Source: Caldilineaceae bacterium
GTDB taxonomy: Bacteria; Chloroflexota; Anaerolineae; Caldilineales; Caldilineaceae
Direction of reading: 5' to 3'
DNA length: 64,000 bases
NCBI GenBank assembly: GCA_020846635.1
Contig: JADLDO010000036.1
Location: 186,001 to 250,000, forward strand
Made by a program: the position numbers and the translations under genes. Positions 42,802 to 50,362 of the stretch are shown in pieces (the first letter of the stretch is position 1; every line of letters begins with the position of its first letter). Below the pieces are notes generated by a model. It was given only the letters and a program-made list of their open reading frames with translations. It did no database searches and had not been told where the DNA came from.

Positions 42802-43695
42802 ATGGCTGTCGTTCCACTTCAAGACGTTTCAAGCAGCGCCGCGCCGATAGAACACGGCTTTCTGGCGCGCCTGTTCCGCAACAGGCGCTTCACCGTAGGG
42901 CTCATCCTCTTTTTAACGCTGTTGATTGCTGCGCTCGTCTCCAGTTCCCTCGTAGAGCCCGCCACACGCCGCACAGGGGCCTTTCCGGTACGCCAGCCGC
43001 CAGGCCAAGATCTCCTCTTAGGCAGTGACACACTAGGCCGCAGCGTGGCTGTGCAATTGTCGGAGGCAATTCCCAATTCCATTCAAATTGGATTGCTAGC
43101 GGCCTTGATTGGGACAGTATTGGGCGCGCTCATCGGCTTTAGCAGCGGCTATTTTGGCGGCTGGCTGGATACGGTATTACGCGTCTTGATTGACGTTTTC
43201 CTCTCCGTACCCTCGCTCCTGTTTCTGATCTTGATCGCGGCCCTGGTGCGCGGTGTCACTGTCACCACCATGGCGATTATCATCGGTGTTTTTGCGTGGG
43301 CGTGGCCTGCGCGTCAAGTGCGCGCACAAGTGTTGAGCCTAAAGGAGCGCGGCTTTGTGGAGGTGGCGCGCCTGTCGGGCATGGTAGGTATGGAGATTAT
43401 CGTGCTTGAGCTAATGCCTCACATGCTCCCCTGGTTGGGAGCCAACTTTGTCAATGCCTTCATCTCCGCAGTGCTAGCCGAGTCCGGTCTCTCCATCCTC
43501 GGCTTGGGGCCACAGCAAGAGATGACGCTGGGCATGATGATCTACTGGGCATTGAACTACGGCGCAATCTTGCAGAACCTTTGGTGGTGGTGGCTAACGC
43601 CCGTCCTAGTCCTCATGATCCTCTTCTTATGTCTCTACCTCGTTCACCTCGGCTTCGACGAAGTCAGCAACCCCCGCCTGCAGACCGAAGGCTAA
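42802..43695 (+). CDS. ABC transporter permease, OppC/DppC type
   Basis: 297 residues, six TM helices. LLGSDTLGRSVAVQL is the typical OppC motif after TM1, and the coupling loop is FVEVARLSGMVGMEIIVLELMPHMLP. It ends the transporter operon and is followed by the convergent-junction hairpin at 43703. The second cytoplasmic partner of the ATPases. Confidence 0.93.
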   Translation: MAVVPLQDVSSSAAPIEHGFLARLFRNRRFTVGLILFLTLLIAALVSSSLVEPATRRTGAFPVRQPPGQDLLLGSDTLGRSVAVQLSEAIPNSIQIGLLAALIGTVLGALIGFSSGYFGGWLDTVLRVLIDVFLSVPSLLFLILIAALVRGVTVTTMAIIIGVFAWAWPARQVRAQVLSLKERGFVEVARLSGMVGMEIIVLELMPHMLPWLGANFVNAFISAVLAESGLSILGLGPQQEMTLGMMIYWALNYGAILQNLWWWWLTPVLVLMILFLCLYLVHLGFDEVSNPRLQTEG

Positions 43696-43702
43696 GCCAT
43701 CC

Positions 43703-43733
43703 CCCTCCCGAAAGCTTCGAGCTTCCGGGAGGG
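43703..43733. terminator. Hairpin at the convergent junction after the transporter operon
   Basis: Arms 43703-43716 and 43720-43733 pair over 14 positions with one mismatch; loop TCG. There is no T-run. Same family as the 26107 and 30031 hairpins. Confidence 0.65.
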
Positions 43734-43747
43734 TAAAATTGCACACA

Positions 43748-44848
43748 TCACGAACGACTCGTCGCCAAAACCCGCTCTTTATAGTTCTCAATCACATCAA
43801 TGATAAAGCCAATATCCGCCTTAGCCGACTCGACCGGTGTACGGCAGGCTGTCCCATTGACAATACAGTCATGAAAATGGCGCATCTCGCGCACAAACGC
43901 GCTCTCCCAGTCAATCGCCGGTTCCTGGCGATAGGTCATACCCTGCTCGTCAATCCCCTGGATCGTCACCGTGGAAAGAATGCCGCGTGAAAAGCCCGTC
44001 GGATAGGCCACAATCACCCGTTTGTCGTCGCCATAGACCTCAAGCGTCTCTTTGAAATCCCATAGGTTGGGCAAGTCCACCCAACTCGCCACACAGCGCG
44101 CGCCATTCGGGTACTCCAGCGTCATCGTTACGGCCCGACCATCCAGCCAAATCTCTGAACTAACGATCTTGCTCGGCACGCCCAGCATCGTGCGCATGCC
44201 ATAGAGATCGTGAATCATGCTGCCGGACATGAGATGAAAGGCCATACTTACATATTTGGGCACATCGCCAATCGCCTCACGATCCGCTGCTTGGCGCGCG
44301 GCCTGCACCTGCGCCATCGCCTCTTGCGGAATATCGTCAAACTTACGCACATCGAACTGCCGCACATGCAGCCCATTGTCCGGGTGCAAATGGTTGACCT
44401 GGACAAAGCGAATGTCGCCCATCGCCTGCACTTCACGCAGCGCGACCTCATAGGCAGGGTCAAACACCTTCATATACCCCACCTGCCCCACCGTTCCCGC
44501 CTGCTCATGAGCCGCAATAATGCGGTCAGCCTCCTGGCGCGAAAAGCACATTGGCTTCTCAATAAAGACATGCTTGCCTGCGCCAAAGGCATCGACAGCG
44601 ACCTGTGTCTTTGGGTCGCTGTGGCAAAGCAGCACCGCATCTACATCGGCGGCGAGCAGTTCCCTGTAATCGGTAAACGCTTGCGGCACATGGAACTTCT
44701 TCGCCACATACTCGGCTGCCCCGCGCGAGACGTCGCAGACTGCCGTGACCTCAAACAAATCAGGCAGGTCAGACAAATTGGGCATGTGGTGAACTTGGGC
44801 AATGGCACCACAGCCAATCACACCCATCTTGACAGTTCCCATAAGCAT
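43748..44848 (-). CDS. Gfo/Idh/MocA family oxidoreductase
   Basis: 366 residues. Rossmann fold MGVIGCGAIAQVHHMP (8-23), conserved EKP (about 96-98, FIEKPMCFSRQEAD), then the C-terminal alpha/beta domain. It is NAD(P)-dependent and expected to act on a sugar or cyclitol. The catalytic Lys of EKP is present; a His in FHLMSGSMIHDLYGMR fits the usual DxxxH region. It is the last gene of the SMP-30/LarA/transketolase/cupin operon. ATG 44848 or the ATG at 44842 may be used. Confidence 0.88.
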   Translation of the reverse strand: MLMGTVKMGVIGCGAIAQVHHMPNLSDLPDLFEVTAVCDVSRGAAEYVAKKFHVPQAFTDYRELLAADVDAVLLCHSDPKTQVAVDAFGAGKHVFIEKPMCFSRQEADRIIAAHEQAGTVGQVGYMKVFDPAYEVALREVQAMGDIRFVQVNHLHPDNGLHVRQFDVRKFDDIPQEAMAQVQAARQAADREAIGDVPKYVSMAFHLMSGSMIHDLYGMRTMLGVPSKIVSSEIWLDGRAVTMTLEYPNGARCVASWVDLPNLWDFKETLEVYGDDKRVIVAYPTGFSRGILSTVTIQGIDEQGMTYRQEPAIDWESAFVREMRHFHDCIVNGTACRTPVESAKADIGFIIDVIENYKERVLATSRS

Positions 44849-44878
44849 TTCCCATCTTTGGTTTACAGGGTTGGTTTG

Positions 44879-45523
44879 TTAGGAGGGTACTTCACCCACG
44901 CGCGGCGTCATCTCATTCCAAACGGCATCAAAAGCATAGACCTGCTTGTGCAGCCGGTAGACTGCATCCCACATGGCATTGCGCGCCTCAACCGCTGCTT
45001 CCTGGTTTCCGGCCTCCAGCGCAGCTAACATCTGTGTCCCCAGCGTTTGCTGTGCCGCCAAATTTGCCTGTGCGGCCTCGACTAACGCCGTAGCTGCCTG
45101 CGTCTGTTGGGCCAGCAGATCAGCCAGCGGCACGCTCATATCCTGCTCCGCATGATAGTTGCTGTTGGGCGAAAAGTGCGGCGGCTTCCTCTCGTCCGTC
45201 TCGGTGCGCCCGGTGTGCGTGGGATGAATATGGGGTGTGACCGATAGATACATGATAGTAGGCTTGTCCGGCAGAAGATTACGCACCTGGTGAATCTCGT
45301 CCGCCAGCGCCACGCACATCTGCCCTGGCCCCAACTGCTGCTTGGTGCCGTTGATGTTGAACTCGGCCAATCCCTCTAGGATCAAGAAGATTTCATGTCC
45401 CAGATCGTGCGAATGACGCCCATCCACTTGCCCCGGCTTCATGTGGTAGAGGCGCGCGCGAATCTCCGGCGTCACCAAAACATTCCGGTTCACAGTGCGA
45501 TAGTCATAGACCTCAAAGCTCAT
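44879..45523 (-). CDS. Cupin-domain protein with helical C-terminal extension
   Basis: 214 residues from ATG 45523, chosen because GAGGAGTGA lies just before it. The cupin barrel (about 1-110) has RHSHDLGHEIFLILEG with several metal-binding His, and a second motif near VALADEIHQV. From about residue 125 it becomes an Ala/Gln-rich helical segment (LLAQQTQAATALVEAAQANL) of about 85 residues, unusual for a simple cupin. It sits between transketolase and oxidoreductase genes, so a sugar-related isomerase or sensing role is plausible. Confidence 0.8.
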   Translation of the reverse strand: MSFEVYDYRTVNRNVLVTPEIRARLYHMKPGQVDGRHSHDLGHEIFLILEGLAEFNINGTKQQLGPGQMCVALADEIHQVRNLLPDKPTIMYLSVTPHIHPTHTGRTETDERKPPHFSPNSNYHAEQDMSVPLADLLAQQTQAATALVEAAQANLAAQQTLGTQMLAALEAGNQEAAVEARNAMWDAVYRLHKQVYAFDAVWNEMTPRVGEVPS

Positions 45524-45580
45524 GGCAGATTCACTCCTCACTTCTTATGCGTTCGGTATTGAATCACATTATGCAGACCC

Positions 45581-46573
45581 TCATCGCAGCGTCTTGCGGA
45601 TGCGCTCGGCAACACCTTCTGCATCCAAACCATAATATTGGTACAAGTGATAGGGGGCCGCAATGGCCGCATATTCGTCTGGGGGAAAACCAATCCGCAC
45701 CAGCGCAGGCCCGCTCACGCGGCCATCCACCATCGCATCCGCCACTGCACTCGCCACACCCCCGCGCGTGTTATGCTCCTCCGCCACAAAAACATGCGAC
45801 TTGCCTTCGATCAGCGACAGCACCCCTTCCGCGTCAAAGGGCTTGATGGTGTGCAGATCGGCCACCGTCATCTGAATCCCCTCTTGCGCTAATGTAGCTG
45901 CCGCCGCACGCGCTGCGGTTACGAGGATACCGTTGGCAAAGATCACTGCGTCGCCACCTTCACGCAGCACGCTTACCTTGCCATACTCCCACGCCTCCCC
46001 CGCTTCATAGGCATCTGCCTCGCGCCCGCGCCCCATGCGGAAGTAGATCGGTCCCTCTACATCCACCGTCTGCTTGAGTGCCTGCTCCAAGCTGTATGCA
46101 TCTGCCGGGCAGACAATCTTGAGATTGGCGATTGAGCGCATAATCCCGATATCTTCGGTCGCATGGTGCGAGGTTCCATAGTATCCCAACGAGATCCCCG
46201 CATGATGACTCAGCAAACGTACCGGCAAATTGGGATAGGCCAAATCGGTGCGAATATGTTCACAACAGAGCAAGCCGAGAAAGCTGGCAAAGGTCGCTAC
46301 GTAAGGGATATAGCCCACGGTTGCCAGCCCCGCCGACACACTGACCATGTTCTGTTCAGCGATGCCCATGTTAAAGAAGCGCTCCGGGTGGCGATAGGAA
46401 AATTCCACTGTGCGATTGCTAAAGCCCAGGTCTGCCGTCAAAACGGCAATACGCGCGTCATCGTCCGCTAAGTCCGCCAACACGCGCGCCGCAATTGCCG
46501 AATGTGCCTGTGTGCGCAGCATCCCTAGATGCCACGATTCTTGTTCTTGCAGTTCCAGCTCAGCCGAGTTCAT
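45581..46573 (-). CDS. Transketolase, C-terminal subunit
   Basis: 330 residues from ATG 46573 (MNSAELELQEQES), preceded by GAGGAG. It carries the pyrimidine-binding and C-terminal domains: ADLGFSNRTVEF, ERFFNMGIAEQNMVSVSAGL with the catalytic Glu that activates TPP, TFASFLGLLCCEHIRTDLAY, and GISLGYYGTSHHATEDIGIM with the conserved His. It overlaps the N-terminal subunit gene by 14 bases. Split transketolases are often found in sugar-degradation operons. Confidence 0.92.
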   Translation of the reverse strand: MNSAELELQEQESWHLGMLRTQAHSAIAARVLADLADDDARIAVLTADLGFSNRTVEFSYRHPERFFNMGIAEQNMVSVSAGLATVGYIPYVATFASFLGLLCCEHIRTDLAYPNLPVRLLSHHAGISLGYYGTSHHATEDIGIMRSIANLKIVCPADAYSLEQALKQTVDVEGPIYFRMGRGREADAYEAGEAWEYGKVSVLREGGDAVIFANGILVTAARAAAATLAQEGIQMTVADLHTIKPFDAEGVLSLIEGKSHVFVAEEHNTRGGVASAVADAMVDGRVSGPALVRIGFPPDEYAAIAAPYHLYQYYGLDAEGVAERIRKTLR

Positions 46574-47390
46574 TCTGCAATATCTCCTCAATCGTTGCCT
46601 CAGCATCGGCTCCCGCCAAGTGACCCAAATGCCACAACCGGGACTCTTCCATATACTTAACGCCCTTCCCCTTGATCGTGTGGGCGATGATCATCTGCGG
46701 GCGCTCACCCTCGCGCGGCAGCGAATCAAAAGTCTCGACCAACGCCGCCAGATTGTGCCCATCGACCTCATGCACATCCCAATTAAACGCCCGCCACTTA
46801 TCCGCAAGCGGCTCAATGCTCATGGTATCTTCGGTCAGCCCATCGAGCCCCATGGTGTTGCGATCCACAATACCGATCAAGTTGCCCAGTTTGTAATGAG
46901 CGCCGGCCTGTGCCGCCTCCCAATTCTGCCCCTCGTTCAGTTCACCATCGCCCAGGAGCACAAAAACACGTCCTGGTGATCGCTTGCGGTTGAGCCCCAA
47001 CGCCATGCCTACCCCAATCGACAGACCATGCCCCAACGAGCCGGAGCTAAAATCAACGCCCGGCACCTTGCGCATATCGGGATGATCGCCCAATGGCGAC
47101 CCCAGCCGCGCATAATTGTCGAGCCAGCTTGTAGGGAAAAAACCCTTGTCTGCCAGGATCGGATAGACCCCCACCGCCACATGCCCCTTGGAGAGAATCA
47201 GCCGGTCGCGGTCGGCCCACAGCGGATCGTCGCGCAGTTGCATGACATGATAATAGAGCACCGACAAAATCTCTGCCGCCGAAAAGATCGACGTATAGTG
47301 ACCACTCTTGGCAATCGTGATCAGCCGCACTGTCTCTGTGCGAATAAAACGCGCCCGTTCGCGCAGGCGCGCAATGTCAGCCGTACTCAT
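46560..47390 (-). CDS. Transketolase, N-terminal (TPP-binding) subunit
   Basis: 276 residues from ATG 47390 (MSTADIARLRERA), which follows AAAGGAGG closely; ATG 47408 is less likely. TPP-binding motif: LLGDGELNEGQNWEAAQAG through VDRNTMGLDG, with the GDG...N core. Other signatures are SKGHVAVGVYPILADKGFF and GSLGHGLSIGVGMALG. It works with the downstream subunit to move C2 units in the pentose phosphate pathway or a dedicated sugar route. Confidence 0.92.
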   Translation of the reverse strand: MSTADIARLRERARFIRTETVRLITIAKSGHYTSIFSAAEILSVLYYHVMQLRDDPLWADRDRLILSKGHVAVGVYPILADKGFFPTSWLDNYARLGSPLGDHPDMRKVPGVDFSSGSLGHGLSIGVGMALGLNRKRSPGRVFVLLGDGELNEGQNWEAAQAGAHYKLGNLIGIVDRNTMGLDGLTEDTMSIEPLADKWRAFNWDVHEVDGHNLAALVETFDSLPREGERPQMIIAHTIKGKGVKYMEESRLWHLGHLAGADAEATIEEILQNELG

Positions 47391-47444
47391 CCAGCCTCCT
47401 TTTTCCATTTCACCCTCTTCGAGCTTGCGTAGTGTGGCCTTCGC

Positions 47445-48722
47445 CTACGCTGCGTTTTTCAAATAGGCAACCGTCTGCGGCCCTTCCGGCAAGACGCAGA
47501 TGCGCGCATCGCTTCCTGCCGCCTCCTGCAACTGCTGCACCGTCTTAGTAATGTCCCGGCAAGGCTCAAAAAGTGCATCGCGAATCTGGCCGTCACTCAA
47601 TCCATCGCTGTAGACATAGACATCAGCAAAAAGCTGGATCATCGCCTGCACCTGCACCTGCCATTGGTCTTGCGCGCCAAAGTCCGGTTGCGCCAGCAGA
47701 TCGAGCACCCCTTGTGGCGATCCGCCACGCCGCAGCAGTTCGGCATAGCGACCGTGGTTGGGCAAGCCATCCTCACAAGCCCCAGCCATCAGGATCGCCC
47801 CACCCTCACGCACAATCTGGCGCGCCGCGCTCATGCCCTTTACACATTGATATAGATTCTGATCCAGTGGATAGCCGCTGTTGGTCGTCAAAACCAGATC
47901 ATAGGGTGCATCCACCCCAACCATCGCCTGATCGCGCACAAAGCGACAGCCCTCAGCATGCGCCGCCAGCATGTCACCTGCAAAAACGCCGGTAATTTGC
48001 TTGTGTGCATTCAACGTGACGTTGAGCAGGAATGTCGGCTCAGTCAGCAGCGCAACTTCGCGCATCTCCTCCCAGATGGGATTCCCCTCGGTAATTCCCC
48101 ACGCCGCGCGCTCATGCGCAATCATGGCGCGCCCGTGGTTGGTCATGACGCTCTCTGCCCCAGCCAATGCCGGCAGCACACCCTTTGGCCCACCGCTGTA
48201 GCCGGCAAAGAAGTGCGGCTCAATAAACCCGGTGAGAATACGCACATCGGCATCCAGATAATGGCGGTTGATGCGCACAGGATGGCCCAATGTTGTGTTG
48301 CCCAGCGGGACCAAAATGTCATCGTCAAATGCATCATGTTGCAGGCAGCGATATTCATCGACAATGCAATCGCCCAACATCTTGCGTAGTTCGGCCTCCG
48401 TCTGCGGGCGGTGCGTCCCCAACGCATTCATCAGGGTGATATTCTTGCGGGCAACGCCCGCCGCCTCCAACTCTGCCAGGAGGACCGGCAGAATACGGTC
48501 ATTGGGCGTTGCCCGCGTGATATCGCTATGCACAATCACCACCTTGTCACTGGCGCGCACCTTCTCGACCAGTGGCGCGCTGCCGATGGGCTGGCGCAGT
48601 GCTTGTTGCAAGGCCAAACCCTCATCGGCAACACCCGGCACAAAGCGCGAAGTTACAACATCGCACCCTTCAGGCAGATTCACATGCAGACCATTGCGCC
48701 CATACGCCAATTGCACATCCAT
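47445..48722 (-). CDS. LarA (nickel-pincer racemase) family protein
   Basis: 425 residues; DUF2088/LarA fold. Residues matching Lactiplantibacillus LarA are visible: D67 and R70 in HSDITRATPN, H104 in GTHRP, H170 in EPHFFAGYSGGPKG, K180 (pincer-cofactor attachment) and H196 in TNHGRAM, keeping the spacing of the reference H174-K184-H200. LarA needs the NPN cofactor made by LarB, LarC and LarE, none of which is in this window. The probable role is racemisation or epimerisation of a 2-hydroxy acid or sugar acid, suggested by SMP-30 upstream. The exact substrate is unknown. Confidence 0.85.
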   Translation of the reverse strand: MDVQLAYGRNGLHVNLPEGCDVVTSRFVPGVADEGLALQQALRQPIGSAPLVEKVRASDKVVIVHSDITRATPNDRILPVLLAELEAAGVARKNITLMNALGTHRPQTEAELRKMLGDCIVDEYRCLQHDAFDDDILVPLGNTTLGHPVRINRHYLDADVRILTGFIEPHFFAGYSGGPKGVLPALAGAESVMTNHGRAMIAHERAAWGITEGNPIWEEMREVALLTEPTFLLNVTLNAHKQITGVFAGDMLAAHAEGCRFVRDQAMVGVDAPYDLVLTTNSGYPLDQNLYQCVKGMSAARQIVREGGAILMAGACEDGLPNHGRYAELLRRGGSPQGVLDLLAQPDFGAQDQWQVQVQAMIQLFADVYVYSDGLSDGQIRDALFEPCRDITKTVQQLQEAAGSDARICVLPEGPQTVAYLKNAA

Positions 48723-48766
48723 TGAGCCATCTCTCGATTCTAGTCCAAATTGCAGCGTGCCAATCC

Positions 48767-49624
48767 CTACCGGATACGCGACGGATATTCCGGCAAACCC
48801 TGAACACCCAACCGCAGCCGGAAGAGCGCACCTGCCGCCGCACCGTTCTCTTCCTTGTTGTTGCCACCAGCAGTCGTCACATACATATCCGTATAGTCCG
48901 GCCCGCCAAAGATCACACTCGAAACTTTCTTCGCCGGAAACTTGATGCGTTGCAGTTCATGCCCATCCGGCGCATATTGCGTAAGCCGGTAGCCATCCCA
49001 GCGCGCCGACCAGACATTGCCCTGGGCATCCACCGTCATGCCATCGGGCATACCATCCTCGTTGCTCGAATTCACAAAAACACGTTGGTTGGTAATATCC
49101 CCAGTGGCTTGATCATAGTCAAAGAGATAAATCTCCCTGGCTGTCGTATCGGTGTAATAGAGCTGCTTGCGATCCAGCGTCAGGCCCATGCCATTCGAAC
49201 AGCCAATCCCCTCCAAAAGCAGCGTCAAGGTACGGTCAGGATCAAGCCGGTAGAGCCTGCCCTTGCGCTGGGGTGTCGGCATCGTACCGCAATAGACCCG
49301 CCCTTCCGGGTCGGCAAAGACATCGTTAAAGCGTGATTCCCGCTCGTCAGGAATCTCCTCAATGATCGTCTCCAACTTACCATCGCGCAAAATCTTCACT
49401 GCGCCCCGCTCCATAAAGAGAAGAATCGCGCCATCATCCTGAAAGGTGAAGCCTCCAATCGCCCGGTCGGCCTCAAAGACCTGCTCATGTTTTCCACTGG
49501 CGGGATCGTAACGAAATAGTCGTCCCGGCGGAATATCTACCCAATAGACCTTCTGTTCCTGCGGATGCCACAGCGGGCCTTCGCCCGTTACACACTGGTA
49601 ATCAGCAATCAGTTCAGGTTCCAT
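48767..49624 (-). CDS. SMP-30/gluconolactonase/LRE family protein
   Basis: 285 residues from ATG 49624, chosen because GAGG lies eight bases before it. Six-bladed propeller lactonase: GEGPLWHP with the metal-binding Glu near the start, SRFNDVFADPEGR, GCSNGMGLTLD and PDGMTVDAQGNVWSARW. The family hydrolyses aldonolactones such as gluconolactone or xylonolactone. It is the first gene of the minus-strand sugar operon. Confidence 0.88.
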   Translation of the reverse strand: MEPELIADYQCVTGEGPLWHPQEQKVYWVDIPPGRLFRYDPASGKHEQVFEADRAIGGFTFQDDGAILLFMERGAVKILRDGKLETIIEEIPDERESRFNDVFADPEGRVYCGTMPTPQRKGRLYRLDPDRTLTLLLEGIGCSNGMGLTLDRKQLYYTDTTAREIYLFDYDQATGDITNQRVFVNSSNEDGMPDGMTVDAQGNVWSARWDGYRLTQYAPDGHELQRIKFPAKKVSSVIFGGPDYTDMYVTTAGGNNKEENGAAAGALFRLRLGVQGLPEYPSRIR

Positions 49625-49761
49625 CTGCAATACCTCGAATCGTTTTTATGGGCGAATGGTAGAAAAATCTAAGAGTTCAAATAATAACGCTGCAACTGTC
49701 AGGAAAACCAATGATCATCGGAATCCCCTGAACGGGTATCAAGTCATTTTTAGGAGCGAGT

Positions 49762-49956
49762 ATGGTTGTTCACTCTACTTGTATCGGTCTACTTTGTCAA
49801 TCAGCCATGCAGATTAGCAAGGCCACGGGCAGGAATCTGTCTATTGGCCCGACTGTTCCTGTCACAAACATGACAGGACCGCGTTCAAGAACGCATCGCC
49901 CCAGGAATAAAGTCAACACTTTGACAGTTAAAATCAGAAATTCTGTGCTAAAATGA
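49762..49956 (+). CDS. Possible small protein, unknown
   Basis: 64 residues (MVVHSTCIGLLCQSAMQISK...), basic. Its support is a good Shine-Dalgarno (TAGGAGCGAGT) directly before the ATG. Against it: no recognised homology, and the frame overlaps the inverted repeat and the TGACAG motifs. Treat as doubtful. Confidence 0.2.
   Translation: MVVHSTCIGLLCQSAMQISKATGRNLSIGPTVPVTNMTGPRSRTHRPRNKVNTLTVKIRNSVLK
49858..49877. promoter_or_regulatory. Operator-like inverted repeat
   Basis: CCTGTCA, a six-base spacer and TGACAGG, a perfect 7-bp dyad. Two further TGACAG copies lie downstream within 90 bases. It could be a regulator site for the divergent genes. Confidence 0.35.
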
Positions 49957-49993
49957 CAGATGCTTCACTAAATCTAACCTTTCACCGATGAAG

Positions 49994-50323
49994 TTAGACA
50001 GCACCGACAGAAAGTCGAATAGTGATGATCTCCCGAATAGCTACACGAGCAACTTTGTCCTCTAGCGTGTCTGCGCGCCTGCACCCCACGCACCCCCAAA
50101 ACCTACCATCCATCCACGCGGTATCTCCAGTTCGCCATAACAAATACCAACCTTCCACAACGAACACGGCATAGGAACTTCCCTTCATCAGGGAGTCTGC
50201 AGTTTCCGTTGGCGTTTGGTCATCGCGCCCCCACTTTTTAAGGACTTGGTAATCATGTCCCAATGATGCTTTGCCCAGCCATTCTGGCTGCCATGCATTT
50301 GCGACGCAGTTGACATGAACCAC
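49994..50323 (-). pseudogene. Possible gene fragment with SH3-like sequence
   Basis: 109 residues read from a GTG that follows an in-frame stop with no Shine-Dalgarno. It is Trp-rich and reads GHDYQVLKKWGRDD ... VVEGWYLLWRTGDTAWMDG, which resembles the end of an SH3b repeat (G..Y.V ... GWY.....G..GWV). It looks like the remnant of a longer secreted protein rather than a full gene. Confidence 0.3.
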
Positions 50324-50362
50324 AGGTCAAAGCTAGCCATCCTAAACCACTAGGAGTAATAG

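Larger units (their letters stand above)
49625..50362. other. Long divergent region between the SMP-30 operon and the beta-helix giant
   Basis: 738 bases. It contains the small reading frame at 49762-49956, the possible gene fragment at 49994-50323 and the inverted repeat at 49858-49877. TGACAG occurs at 49871, 49922 and near 49955. AT-rich stretches suggest promoters, but no -35/-10 pair with good spacing was found. Confidence 0.5.

Noticed and set aside
49922..49953. TTGACA followed by TAAAAT as a promoter
   Set aside because: The spacing is about 22 bases, too long for a sigma-70 promoter.
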